Shown piece by piece: positions 19,721 through 27,754 of a stretch of 64,000 nt of DNA. The DNA is taken from NCBI RefSeq assembly GCF_003626755.1, contig NZ_RBCJ01000005.1, forward strand, positions 248,001 through 312,000, in the 5' to 3' direction. The position numbers were made by a program, and so were the translations under genes. The DNA is from Ulvibacterium marinum (GTDB lineage: Bacteria > Bacteroidota > Bacteroidia > Flavobacteriales > Flavobacteriaceae). Within the stretch, counting starts at the first letter, position 1. Every line of letters begins with the position of its first letter. The notes under the pieces are model-generated. The model was given only the letters and a program-made list of their open reading frames with translations. It was not told where the DNA came from and searched no databases.

Positions 19721-19750
19721 TTACAGTAAATCAAATTTTTATACTGTAAA
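19720..19750 (-). promoter_or_regulatory. Inverted repeat upstream of the mob operon (candidate operator)
   Basis: TTTACAGTA and TACTGTAAA form a perfect 9-bp inverted repeat with a 13-bp A+T-rich spacer, immediately before the bfmA-like start. Such spacing suits a dimeric repressor or the RHH protein encoded next door. Confidence 0.5.
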
Positions 19751-20194
19751 TTTATTTGGCCTAAAAAGGATTCAAACTACTGATTTTCAAGTATTTGAAA
19801 ATCCGAAAACCAATGTGATGTCGCTTTAGCGCATCACCCTCTTGCTATTCCCTTTTTTCCGCTGCACTTCAAAAAAGAATACACTTTTACTAAAAGGTAA
19901 AAGCCCTCTTCAGGAGAAGTCCAGAAACCAAAAACTTTAAGATTGTTAAGGGTAGAATTTTGAGAATATTTAGGCGAAAGGGGAAAATCGTTGAACATCC
20001 CTTAAAGGATGTTTAAGGATTTGGTTGTCAGTACTTGTCCAAATGATGTATCGCTTGTCGGACTGGAAATAACTCGCAGAGTTATTCCATTTCGACAATG
20101 CCACGTACTCTTTCGCGATTGCACCCTATCCGATTTTTGCTTGACCCTTATCTTTCCGAACGCTACAAAAATCGGACAGGAACCTCGTGCAAGG
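19751..20194. other. Structured intergenic region between mob genes and integrase (candidate oriT)
   Basis: No gene is seen here. Hairpins are: GTGATG-t-CGC / GCG-CATCAC (19815-19837); AACATCC / GGATGTT (19994-20013); a nested dyad TTGTCG (20055-20060) / CGACAA (20093-20098) around ATAACTC / GAGTTAT (20069-20085); and the structured repeat copy that begins at 20120. Dense dyads beside relaxase and RHH genes are typical of transfer origins, so the nested dyad at 20055-20098 is the best oriT guess in element A. Confidence 0.5.
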
Positions 20195-20215
20195 TCAGTT
20201 ATGGTGCGATTTGGG
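20120..20215 (+). repeat. Structured repeat, copy 1 (96 nt), overlaps the 3' end of the integrase gene
   Basis: TGCAC (20120-20124) pairs with GTGCA (20187-20191), and TCCGATTTTT (20129-20138) pairs with AAAAATCGGA (20167-20176). ACAGGA follows the inner stem and GGTGCGATTTGGG ends the unit (20203-20215). The same blocks, with different but still paired stems, occur in the opposite orientation at 30250-30361 and 43147-43258. The unit's end supplies the last seven codons of the integrase gene. Confidence 0.75.
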
Positions 20216-21454
20216 GGCTTCGCTTCTTTGTCTCTTTTTTGCTTCAAAAAGATTCATCAGATTTTGCATGTCCTCCCCTACCTTCTTCTGCAATACCCTG
20301 GCGTAAATTTGAGTGGTTGATAGTTTGGTGTGGCCTAAAAGTTTTGAAACGGTTTCAATCGGAACTCCATTGGACAGTGTTATGGTTGTTGCGAAAGTAT
20401 GGCGAGCCACATGAAAGGTTATGTTTTTATGAATACCACAAACTTTGGCAATCTCCTTTAAATTCTTGTTGGTCTTTTGATTACTATAAACGGGAAGAAG
20501 GTTGCCAGTTAATTCCTTTTCCTTCTCGTACTTATCTAGAATTTCTTTTGCTCTTGATAGAAGTGGAATTTTGACCGGTTCATTGGTTTTTGCCCTTTTT
20601 GTATGTATCCATTTATTTCCATCGATTCCCACCAGAATCTGAGTGGGATGCAATTCCCTGATATCAATATAGGAAAGACCAGTATAACAACTGAACAAGA
20701 ATATATCTTTGACCCGTTTCAAGCCCAGGGTCATAAAAGAAGTATTTTCTATCAAATCAAGCTCCCTTTCTGTTAGATAGTCTCGCTCATTTCTTATGTA
20801 ATTAAGTTTGAAATTTCTAAAAGGGTCTTTTTCCAACCATTCCATTTTGAGTGCGAGATTAGTGATTTTCATCAGCCTCTCAAGGTGCTTCATCACACCG
20901 TTATTTGAACAGGTCTTTCGTGCTTTAATAGGCTTATAGGTTCTAATATAGTGTTCGAAGTTGACGATGAATTTATAATTCAATTGAATCAAATAAATAT
21001 CATCGGTCTTTAAACGCTCTTGCAGAAATTGCTTTAAATATTTTTCAGTAGAAAAGTAATTCTTAAGCGTGCCTGGCTTGAGTGAATTATTGATGTTGTT
21101 ATTGTGGTATTCAACCGCCTTCATTAAAGTCATGCGTTCTTCGTCCTCCCCGAAGTACCTTAACTTAATTGCCTTGGCTGTAATCAGCTTTCTTTCGGAG
21201 TTTAATTGCTTGTGGGCGTTGAGAACTTCGGCGTATACGTCATCCAAATAGGTATTTAATAAAATCAAGTTTTGGTCAATTTCTTTGGCCCTACACCTGA
21301 AAATGTCCCAATTGCACACCGCAATGTCACGTTTTATGCTGAATTCCGCGCGTTTCTTGTTGACCGTAATCCGGACGTAGATATCCAGTTTTTCGGGGTC
21401 GTTCCTTTTCTTGCGAGTGAAGAAGATTACTCCTAATGTACTGTCCGTACGCAT
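20195..21454 (-). CDS. Tyrosine recombinase/integrase of element A
   Basis: This 419-residue protein has an arm-binding N-terminal domain (about 1-95), a SAM-like core-binding domain (about 100-210) and a catalytic domain (about 220-390). Catalytic residues visible are His348-x-x-Arg351, His375 and nucleophile Tyr384. At the usual first arginine the motif reads TGLSYIDI, with Ser in place of Arg, as in IntDOT-like Bacteroidetes integrases. Its C-terminal third is almost the same as the integrase at 51986-53233, and both genes start about 220 bp from an identical att core, so both probably use the tRNA-Pro site. Confidence 0.93.
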   Translation of the reverse strand: MRTDSTLGVIFFTRKKRNDPEKLDIYVRITVNKKRAEFSIKRDIAVCNWDIFRCRAKEIDQNLILLNTYLDDVYAEVLNAHKQLNSERKLITAKAIKLRYFGEDEERMTLMKAVEYHNNNINNSLKPGTLKNYFSTEKYLKQFLQERLKTDDIYLIQLNYKFIVNFEHYIRTYKPIKARKTCSNNGVMKHLERLMKITNLALKMEWLEKDPFRNFKLNYIRNERDYLTERELDLIENTSFMTLGLKRVKDIFLFSCYTGLSYIDIRELHPTQILVGIDGNKWIHTKRAKTNEPVKIPLLSRAKEILDKYEKEKELTGNLLPVYSNQKTNKNLKEIAKVCGIHKNITFHVARHTFATTITLSNGVPIETVSKLLGHTKLSTTQIYARVLQKKVGEDMQNLMNLFEAKKRQRSEAPKSHHN

Positions 21455-21613
21455 GTTGTAAGTCTTTTTAGTTAAACATTTTTTGTTTAAAGACTACATC
21501 TAAATGGGCTAAATGCTATTTAAATTTACAACAAATTGTGTACCGCTTTGTACACCGAATTGCACACCAAAAGGATGGTTTCAAAACGATTCAAATGAAT
21601 ACAGAGAAAATGA

Positions 21614-21647
21614 AAAACCCTGCAAATCATACGATTAGCAGGGTTTT
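21614..21647. other. Hairpin next to the att core of element A
   Basis: A perfect 10-bp stem (21614-21623 with 21638-21647) with an inner AATC/GATT pair lies 22 bp before the att core. A 13-bp hairpin lies 24 bp before the other core at 53406-53435, and both contain TGCAAATC. It may be an integrase/Xis binding structure or a terminator. Confidence 0.5.
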
Positions 21648-21669
21648 GGTACGCCTTGAAAGGCGGTTC

Positions 21670-21682
21670 GTCGGGGTGGCAG
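21670..21682 (-). other. att core copy (junction of elements A and B)
   Basis: GTCGGGGTGGCAG is identical to 53460-53472, which covers the acceptor end and part of the T-arm of tRNA-Pro. Flanking bases differ. Position relative to the integrase gene and a hairpin matches the right-end copy, supporting a true attachment site. Confidence 0.75.
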
Positions 21683-21901
21683 CATGCCACCTTTCGTTAC
21701 AAATAATTGATTTTCAGTATTTTAATCGCACTTATTAAAATCAAATCCCGATATGGACACTTGACAAAAAAAGTAGCAAAAGAACGTACTTACTTTGTGC
21801 TGTTTACAACCTAAAAATAAGGAATATTTTCATATAATTACACTTGGATTCATTTAACTGCAAATAGCCCGCTTTTCGTTTAGTAACTCGTTTCGCTAAA
21901 T

Positions 21902-23263
21902 CTATTTCAACGAATAATTGCTAACAAAGTAATCTATATACTTTGGGAGTTGCGTCCCCAAATAATAAGGCAAGTTCATTAACAAAAAAGGTGTCCCATC
22001 TACCGTGGTTGAATTCTGCACATTGAACTCTCCCTCGTAAATTCTTAAGGCATACGGATGGTCCGTTCTTTCCATAAACTGATGTAACGATTTTAAGGTT
22101 CCGGTCGCACCTGATTTAATTTCAATAGGAATTACTTTATCCCCGTAGGAGTAGACTAAATCCACTTCGGATGATGATTGCTTCTTTTCCCGTACCCAGA
22201 AATTAGGCTTGGTATTAGTTATCGTATTTAATGAGATGATCTCTTGGGTTATCAGGTGTGGTATAATCGCACCTTTAAAAGCATTGCTCAAATCTTCCAT
22301 GCCTAATAGCTGGGCTTGTATTTCCAAAGTGTAGTTTATTAAGCCAGTATCTAAAAACTGTAGCCTCGGTGATTTTTTGATATCCGGTTTGATAGGCGGT
22401 TCGATATCCGTAGTAGGATAAATAAGTTGTATGATTTTCGCTGCGTCTAAATTACGCATGGCCTCCCCTACTTCTCTTGACCTATAGTTGGAGTTTCCGA
22501 AATTTTGAAATTTGATGCGTTGATCTAGGGAAAGATGTGCTGTATCCATAATATGTTTGATAACGCGTCTTTCACTTGTACCTGACGCATATTTTTCGAC
22601 ATCATTCTTGTAAGTACCCCATATACTTTCATATACCTTGGGCAGTTCGGCCAAATTGTTGTTTTCAATATCCGTTTTCACGACCTCTGGCATACCCCCA
22701 ATAATGGCATATCTATGGAATAAGTTCAATAAGGTTCTATGTGCCACTGGTTTGACCGGAATAGTATTCAATTGCCCTAAGGCCGCGGTATGTTGAATGG
22801 CTTCTAGATACTCCTGGAAATTTAAGGGATAGAGATACAAATATTCTATACGCCCGACAGGGAAACTATCTACATCTTTCATCGTAAATTCCAATAAGGA
22901 TCCTGCTGCTATAACATTTAAATCGGGAATTTCCTCAAAAAAATAGCGTAACGATTGAATGGCTTTGGGCAATTCCTGTATTTCATCAATAAAAAGTAAA
23001 GTATTTCCTTGTTCTTTCGGACTGATATTATTGGATAGAAATAAGGCCTCCACAAGGGTTCCGGCATCATCGTAGGTTCCAAAAACCGTCCTATCGGCTG
23101 ATTTTTCAAGATTCAAGAAAATATAGTGTTTGTAATTTTTGGCAAATTCCTTGATCAGGGTCGTCTTTCCTACCTGCCTTGCCCCTCTCAGAATGAGCGG
23201 TTTCCTATTTTTACTGACTTTCCAGTCATTCAAATAAGTAGTTGCGTGTCTTTTAAAATTCAC
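21902..23263 (-). CDS. AAA ATPase with DUF4143 (nuclease-fold) C-terminal domain
   Basis: This 453-residue protein starts at GTG 23263 behind AAAAGG. The AAA_14-type N-terminal domain has Walker A GARQVGKT (27-34) and Walker B LLFIDEIQ (Asp93-Glu94). The C-terminal DUF4143 region includes SSSEVDLVYSYGDKVIPIEIKSG (split here as EVDLVY and PIEIKSG, about residues 375-400), matching the E/D...ExK arrangement of PD-(D/E)XK-like folds. Such proteins are common in Bacteroidetes and archaea, often on mobile DNA; their role is unresolved, with toxin-antitoxin or defence functions proposed. Three exact tandem-spaced repeats lie in its promoter region. Confidence 0.92.
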   Translation of the reverse strand: MNFKRHATTYLNDWKVSKNRKPLILRGARQVGKTTLIKEFAKNYKHYIFLNLEKSADRTVFGTYDDAGTLVEALFLSNNISPKEQGNTLLFIDEIQELPKAIQSLRYFFEEIPDLNVIAAGSLLEFTMKDVDSFPVGRIEYLYLYPLNFQEYLEAIQHTAALGQLNTIPVKPVAHRTLLNLFHRYAIIGGMPEVVKTDIENNNLAELPKVYESIWGTYKNDVEKYASGTSERRVIKHIMDTAHLSLDQRIKFQNFGNSNYRSREVGEAMRNLDAAKIIQLIYPTTDIEPPIKPDIKKSPRLQFLDTGLINYTLEIQAQLLGMEDLSNAFKGAIIPHLITQEIISLNTITNTKPNFWVREKKQSSSEVDLVYSYGDKVIPIEIKSGATGTLKSLHQFMERTDHPYALRIYEGEFNVQNSTTVDGTPFLLMNLPYYLGTQLPKYIDYFVSNYSLK

Positions 23264-23276
23264 CTTTTATATATTC

Positions 23277-23363
23277 TGTAACAAAGTAAGGGTAAATATA
23301 TCAATTATTTGTAACAAAGTAAGGGTAAATTTTATTATTTATTGTAACAAAGTAAGGGTAAAT
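23277..23363 (-). repeat. Three 21-bp direct repeats with exact 33-bp period upstream of the AAA/DUF4143 gene
   Basis: Identical 21-bp units lie at 23277-23297, 23310-23330 and 23343-23363, separated by two 12-bp A+T-only or nearly A+T-only spacers that differ in sequence. The 33-bp period equals about three DNA turns, so three proteins would bind on one face. The last unit ends 14 bp before the GTG start. On the minus strand each unit contains TACTTTG, close to the Bacteroidetes -7 element TAnnTTTG. Autoregulation by the adjacent ATPase is a guess. Confidence 0.85.
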
Positions 23364-23993
23364 TACACCTTAAAATTATCCTAGTGTAGCCTTATCCGAA
23401 AATAGGACTAATGGGAGGAGATCATTAGATTTTAACTGTCACATGAAAAAGCAAGTTTACCGAGAACCATCTTTCAAATAAATCAGTTTCTATGTAAAAA
23501 TTATGAATAGGAAAGACAATTTAAGCAGTTCCAAAGAAAGATACTATAAGGCAGGATTTATTCAAAAAACTGTTAGTCAATTCTTTAATTCACCAATATA
23601 TTCTGTTTCTTCATATCTCAGGATGGGCAGTAAACATTCTACCTTTCCTTGCATAAACACCACCTAAAATCATTTTTTCTTGACTCTTTTTCATAAGAAA
23701 ACTAAATGTAAAAATTTATTAAGTAGTCTATCAAATTATAGGGAGCCACGAAGCTCCTATTTAAACGAATTTAATGTCGAGCGAAAATTTACATCATATA
23801 ATTTTACTAAATTTAAAGAAATTTCTTACTTAATACGGGTGTAACCCTATTTTATGTTTTACCATATGTTTTGTGTTTATTTCTGTTTAAATCGCCCTCA
23901 GCATGTATCTTGATGATTCAGCTTGATGAACATAATTATTTAATTCAAAATGGACTAAAGAATATTTCTTCTTATAAGTAATAGATACTAAGC
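23364..23993. other. Gap of 630 bp upstream of the O-antigen-ligase-like gene
   Basis: The gap is A+T-rich. It holds a 54-codon plus-strand frame (23503-23667) of uncertain reality, and a bulged hairpin near 23739-23760 (ATAGG-g-AGC / GCTCCTAT). Divergent promoters for the ATPase gene (minus) and the ligase operon (plus) must lie here. Confidence 0.5.
23503..23667 (+). CDS. Possible small protein of 54 residues
   Basis: ATG 23503 to TAA 23665-23667 encodes a short polar peptide starting MNRKDNLSSSKERYY with one cysteine near the C-terminus. I recognise no family and see no obvious ribosome site. It is listed because short peptides sometimes precede Wzy-like ligases in Bacteroidetes, but chance is a likely explanation. 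Confidence 0.2.
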   Translation: MNRKDNLSSSKERYYKAGFIQKTVSQFFNSPIYSVSSYLRMGSKHSTFPCINTT

Positions 23994-25715
23994 ATGAGAT
24001 TAGGAATCAAACATCATATTGTAAATAATGCTGGGATTCTTGCCGGGACTGTTTTTATTGTCCTGGTACTGATAACTTCCTATGATGATGTCTGGAAACA
24101 AACTAGTTCTTCAGTTGGAGCCAACATTCTTCTTTCCTCAATACTAGCAATTCTCTTATTATTCGCAATTCTGTCCAAAAAAAAACCAATCAATTTTGAT
24201 TTTGTGGATATTATATTGGCTCTGCTGTTCATTTATGCTATGATTTTTTTGTTCATTGGTTTTAATGTGGAATACGCCATGTACAATGCACGGTGGCTGT
24301 TTTTGTATTCAATAGCTTACATACTGGGGAGGCGCTTAAGGACAACCACAGATAGAAGAAACTTTTACGTGGCCATTTACTCGATTGCCCTCTATCAGGC
24401 ATTTATTTCTATAGGACAGGTAGATATGGGCAAGGTCTTTGAAAATGGTCTATCAGAAATAAATTCAAATAAGATTAAAGGAAACTTTTCCAACTCTTCC
24501 ATGCTGGCATTTCTTATGTCAACTGGGATACTAATAGGTATCTCGTTTTTAAAAAAGAAAGTTTCCGCCTATAGTAAGGCTGGAGTGTCTCTAAGTCTTT
24601 TACCTCTTTTTTTAATACTTTTTGCTACCACTTCTCGAGCAGCCCTATTAATGATTGTTTTAGGAATTCCCATTTTGCTCAAGGTCAAATGGAAATATAT
24701 GCTTTTGGCAGGGGCTTTAACAATTTCACTTTTCCTTACTTTTAAAAAAGAGTCCATAAGCGGAAGGTTGCTGATTTGGAAAGTATCAACGGAAATCATC
24801 AAGGACAATCCAATCCTTGGTATAGGTGCTAATAGATTTGGAGCAATCTATAATAAATATCAAGGGTTGTACTTTGAAAAGGAAAGTTCTACCAAGGAAG
24901 AACGGTGGGTTTCCGGAGATAATTATTTTTCCTTTAATCTGCCTTTGAAAATAATAATAGAATATGGTGCTATAGGGTTCTTGTTTTTTTGCTTGGCAAT
25001 TTTTTTCTTGCTAAGAAAAATACGGCACGATTTATCATTGCTTTCACTTTTGGCCGCATTTTTTGTTTTCTCACTGTTTTCCTACCCTCTCGACCAAATG
25101 GAGTCGTCCTTCCTCTTTTTTGGGTTTATAGGAATAGGCTGTTCTCTTAAAGAAAGTGTTAAATATAAAATGCCCAGTAATTACATCAAGATAGCGAATA
25201 TCATATTTTTTATATTCCTTTTCTTCGTGGTCCTAACAGAAATCACGACTTTAAACGCCTTGAAAAATTGGGAGCGGCAGAAAGTCATAAGTAATAGTTC
25301 TCCAAAGTCGTATATCAGATCATTGCATCAACTTCACAATAAGCTTGAGGGATTTCCAGAATTCCTTTTCCATTATGGTGCTATATTGGTCGAGAACAAT
25401 AAAACGAAAACCGCCATGGAGCCATTTCAACTATGCAGTAATCGGATTTCTTCAAGCAGTGTCTATACGTATCTAGGAATCTGTTACGAAGCAATCAAGG
25501 ATAATGATAAGGCATTGCAAAATTACGAGTTTGCCACTAAGGTGGTACCAAATCTTTTTGTTCCTAAGTACTATCTTTTCCTTTTCTACAAGAAAATGGG
25601 ACACTATCACCTAGCGAAAAAAACAGCACTGGAAATAATGCAACAGCCTGTTAAGAATTATAATCCGAAAATCTTGGAAATTAAAGAAGATCTTTCTAAT
25701 TTTGTAAGAAAATAA
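23994..25715 (+). CDS. O-antigen ligase/polymerase-like (Wzy_C) membrane protein with C-terminal TPR region
   Basis: This 573-residue protein has about a dozen transmembrane helices in residues 10-415. The Wzy_C signature lies in the middle: TTSRAALLMIVLGIPIL, then GRLLIWKVSTEIIKDNPILGIGANRFGAIYNKYQ, given here in parts as SGRLLIWKVSTEI and NPILGIGANRFG. A soluble C-terminal tail (about 425-573) has TPR-like helices (YTYLGICYEAIKDNDKALQNYEFATKVVP). The family transfers lipid-linked glycans to lipid A core or to proteins in the periplasm. No sugar-nucleotide or glycosyltransferase genes adjoin it. Two secreted proteins follow in the same operon, so it may instead glycosylate exported proteins (inference). 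Confidence 0.85.
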   Translation: MRLGIKHHIVNNAGILAGTVFIVLVLITSYDDVWKQTSSSVGANILLSSILAILLLFAILSKKKPINFDFVDIILALLFIYAMIFLFIGFNVEYAMYNARWLFLYSIAYILGRRLRTTTDRRNFYVAIYSIALYQAFISIGQVDMGKVFENGLSEINSNKIKGNFSNSSMLAFLMSTGILIGISFLKKKVSAYSKAGVSLSLLPLFLILFATTSRAALLMIVLGIPILLKVKWKYMLLAGALTISLFLTFKKESISGRLLIWKVSTEIIKDNPILGIGANRFGAIYNKYQGLYFEKESSTKEERWVSGDNYFSFNLPLKIIIEYGAIGFLFFCLAIFFLLRKIRHDLSLLSLLAAFFVFSLFSYPLDQMESSFLFFGFIGIGCSLKESVKYKMPSNYIKIANIIFFIFLFFVVLTEITTLNALKNWERQKVISNSSPKSYIRSLHQLHNKLEGFPEFLFHYGAILVENNKTKTAMEPFQLCSNRISSSSVYTYLGICYEAIKDNDKALQNYEFATKVVPNLFVPKYYLFLFYKKMGHYHLAKKTALEIMQQPVKNYNPKILEIKEDLSNFVRK

Positions 25716-25725
25716 ATCAATTCTC

Positions 25726-27030
25726 ATGAGAAAACGCATAGTTCTACCTGTCTTATTGTTTTCCATTGTTTTTTCCTGTACCAAGGACGCAATAGTTGAA
25801 GACGATCCTTTTAATGTTGTAAAAGTTAAATCCGGTATCAAAGTTGACCCTTCAGAGATCTCAAAGGTCAAAAACTGGTACGAAAATGAAATGTCCACTC
25901 GCTCCAATGTAATTACAGAAAATAGTATTGTATGGGACTGGGAAAATGCAGAAAGTATTCCAGAAATGACTTTGAGGATAAAATCTCTAACGTCCAAATC
26001 GCAAAAAAGTACTTTTCGATTGGAAATCCGACTCGACAATAATGCGCCCTCGTCTGGAATTGTTTATGTGAGTACTCCCTTCGAAGGTTTTGTACGAGAA
26101 GTTGCTTTGAATCTTGAAGGGAATATCATTGAAGTTAAAAAACTGGTTGAATCGGTGAGCGTCCAACCTCGTGGGTTATTGCCCACAACGACCTCTTTTA
26201 GTGAGCCAGAAGACGGTACTTCTTGGACATGGGATTACGATATTGGTGCTTGGGCACTTCCTGGAGTGACCGTTACATTTCACAGAAACAGTCTAAACAA
26301 TGCGAATTCTTATTCCTCTGTCAATTGGGCCACTGTATCCTACTATACAAACAATTTTTATAGATCGGGGGGTTATTATAATCATACGTATTCCTATACT
26401 TCATCCGGGGGATATTCGGTCACCAATGTTAACAACAATTGGGATGGGGAAGCCATAATGGACGTTTTAGGACCTGACTTTCCCATAGCAAACATGACAG
26501 AGTTTTTCGAGTGTCTAAATACAAGCCAAAATGCCGTAATCACTGTATACGCTGATCAACCTAAAAAGGGTAGTTCAGCTCCAAGTCATGGTACTAACGT
26601 TGGTCATGCATTTGTGGGGATACATCAAGGCTCAACGAGTGCTGTTTTTGGATTTTATCCTGAAAAAGATGGTCCAAAATCGCTATATGGTCCTAGTAGA
26701 ATGGGAAATAATGGCGGAGACGCTTATGATGTCAGTATTTCGGTAACTGTCTCAGGGAGCACCCTTCAAACAATTATGAATGCAGCCATAAACTATGATT
26801 CTGTCTACGACATAAATTTGTACAATTGTACTAATTTTGCAAGAGAAATAGGTAACTTAGCAGGAATGGACATTGATGATGCTTGGGGAGCATATCCAGG
26901 TGTTGTATTTCAAGGTGGTGAAAATCCTGGTCAGCTTGGAGAGAATATTAGAGGCATGTCCAGTGGAAACGGAGTTACTATTAACACTACAGGTGGAAAT
27001 GCACCTAGCAGATCCGCAGGATGCCCATAA
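25726..27030 (+). CDS. Secreted lipoprotein with a possible permuted papain-like domain
   Basis: This 434-residue protein has a lipoprotein signal ending VFSC (Cys18). I do not recognise the N-terminal half. The C-terminal part contains NVGHAFVGIHQG (His294), GFYPEKDG, and DINLYNCTNFAREIG (Cys368). His before Cys is the order of circularly permuted papain-like folds (LRAT, PPPDE and YiiX types), so a thiol hydrolase or acyltransferase is possible; this rests on motif order alone. A Gly/Ser/Tyr/Asn-rich stretch (about 205-250) resembles an exposed low-complexity surface. The gene starts 10 bp after the ligase-like gene and ends directly against the next ATG, so the three form an operon. Confidence 0.75.
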   Translation: MRKRIVLPVLLFSIVFSCTKDAIVEDDPFNVVKVKSGIKVDPSEISKVKNWYENEMSTRSNVITENSIVWDWENAESIPEMTLRIKSLTSKSQKSTFRLEIRLDNNAPSSGIVYVSTPFEGFVREVALNLEGNIIEVKKLVESVSVQPRGLLPTTTSFSEPEDGTSWTWDYDIGAWALPGVTVTFHRNSLNNANSYSSVNWATVSYYTNNFYRSGGYYNHTYSYTSSGGYSVTNVNNNWDGEAIMDVLGPDFPIANMTEFFECLNTSQNAVITVYADQPKKGSSAPSHGTNVGHAFVGIHQGSTSAVFGFYPEKDGPKSLYGPSRMGNNGGDAYDVSISVTVSGSTLQTIMNAAINYDSVYDINLYNCTNFAREIGNLAGMDIDDAWGAYPGVVFQGGENPGQLGENIRGMSSGNGVTINTTGGNAPSRSAGCP

Positions 27031-27552
27031 ATGGATAAGCAAATGAAATTTCACACATTATTCTTTTTCTTCTTTTGCATCTTAAATCTTTTTTCTCAAG
27101 AAGAGGATTTTAGAGACTGGTTGCCGCACGAAGTCGAATATTATAAAAATCTTAAGGGTTTGGCGGAATACGTGAACGCTAGGGATAAATCAGATATTTC
27201 CAAGGATACCTTATTTAAAAAATATATCTACGTCGATAGTGATACGTTGAAGCATAAGGGAACCCTATATGATATGGAAAATTTCGATACGATTTTTTCC
27301 TTTATTCCTGCCACCATAAAAAAGGTAGGAATCCAAAATTTGGATGCGAAACCCTTGCGTTTCTACAAGCAACATGAAATATATCGCCCATTTCAGAGCG
27401 CGCTCAAAAGGGTTGTACCTTTTGTTATGGTATATTATAGAAAGGAACGACCTGATGAACCTTTAGGAACATTGTTGTTTGAACCGAAAACGCACAAATT
27501 ACATTCATGGATTCTTCTCAGTCAAGGTGATAGCGGTTGGTATTACCTTTAG
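27031..27552 (+). CDS. Small secreted protein, function unknown
   Basis: This 173-residue protein has an N-terminal signal peptide (KFHTLFFFFFCILNLFSQ). The ATG at 27031 directly follows the upstream TAA; an in-frame ATG at 27043 gives a tidier signal peptide. The mature part is charged and has no family I recognise. Adjacent placement suggests it works with the lipoprotein before it, for example as a chaperone, immunity-type or accessory factor (speculative). Confidence 0.7.
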   Translation: MDKQMKFHTLFFFFFCILNLFSQEEDFRDWLPHEVEYYKNLKGLAEYVNARDKSDISKDTLFKKYIYVDSDTLKHKGTLYDMENFDTIFSFIPATIKKVGIQNLDAKPLRFYKQHEIYRPFQSALKRVVPFVMVYYRKERPDEPLGTLLFEPKTHKLHSWILLSQGDSGWYYL

Positions 27553-27754
27553 GTTCAAACGATAATGATATAGAAGCACAAGAGCTTTTTTGATATTTGT
27601 GAATTTTCTAGATGGCCATGGCTTAGTTAGGAAGTTTGGAACGTTTAGGTGCGCTGATGTTAAGGAAATATTGACCAATAAGTTGATGTCATATATGTGA
27701 ACTTTGAGTATACCGGCATTGCCTACCGGGAAAAGTTGAACTTAAACTGAACGG

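Larger units (their letters stand above)
18084..21682 (-). mobile_element. Integrative element A (mobilization genes, integrase, right att core); left end not resolved
   Basis: Relaxase, BfmA-like mobilization protein, structured intergenic DNA and a tyrosine recombinase lie together, and a 13-bp core identical to the 3' end of the tRNA-Pro at 53461 ends the unit at 21682. I found no third copy of the core to the left, so A may be a remnant or may extend further left, even past the window edge. The start given is only the last gene of the module. Confidence 0.65.

Noticed and set aside
21538-21738. 66-codon plus-strand frame spanning the att core
   Set aside because: Crosses a hairpin and the attachment core; chance frame.
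23277-23363. CRISPR array
   Set aside because: Only three 21-bp repeats with 12-bp A+T spacers, no cas genes, and located in a promoter region.
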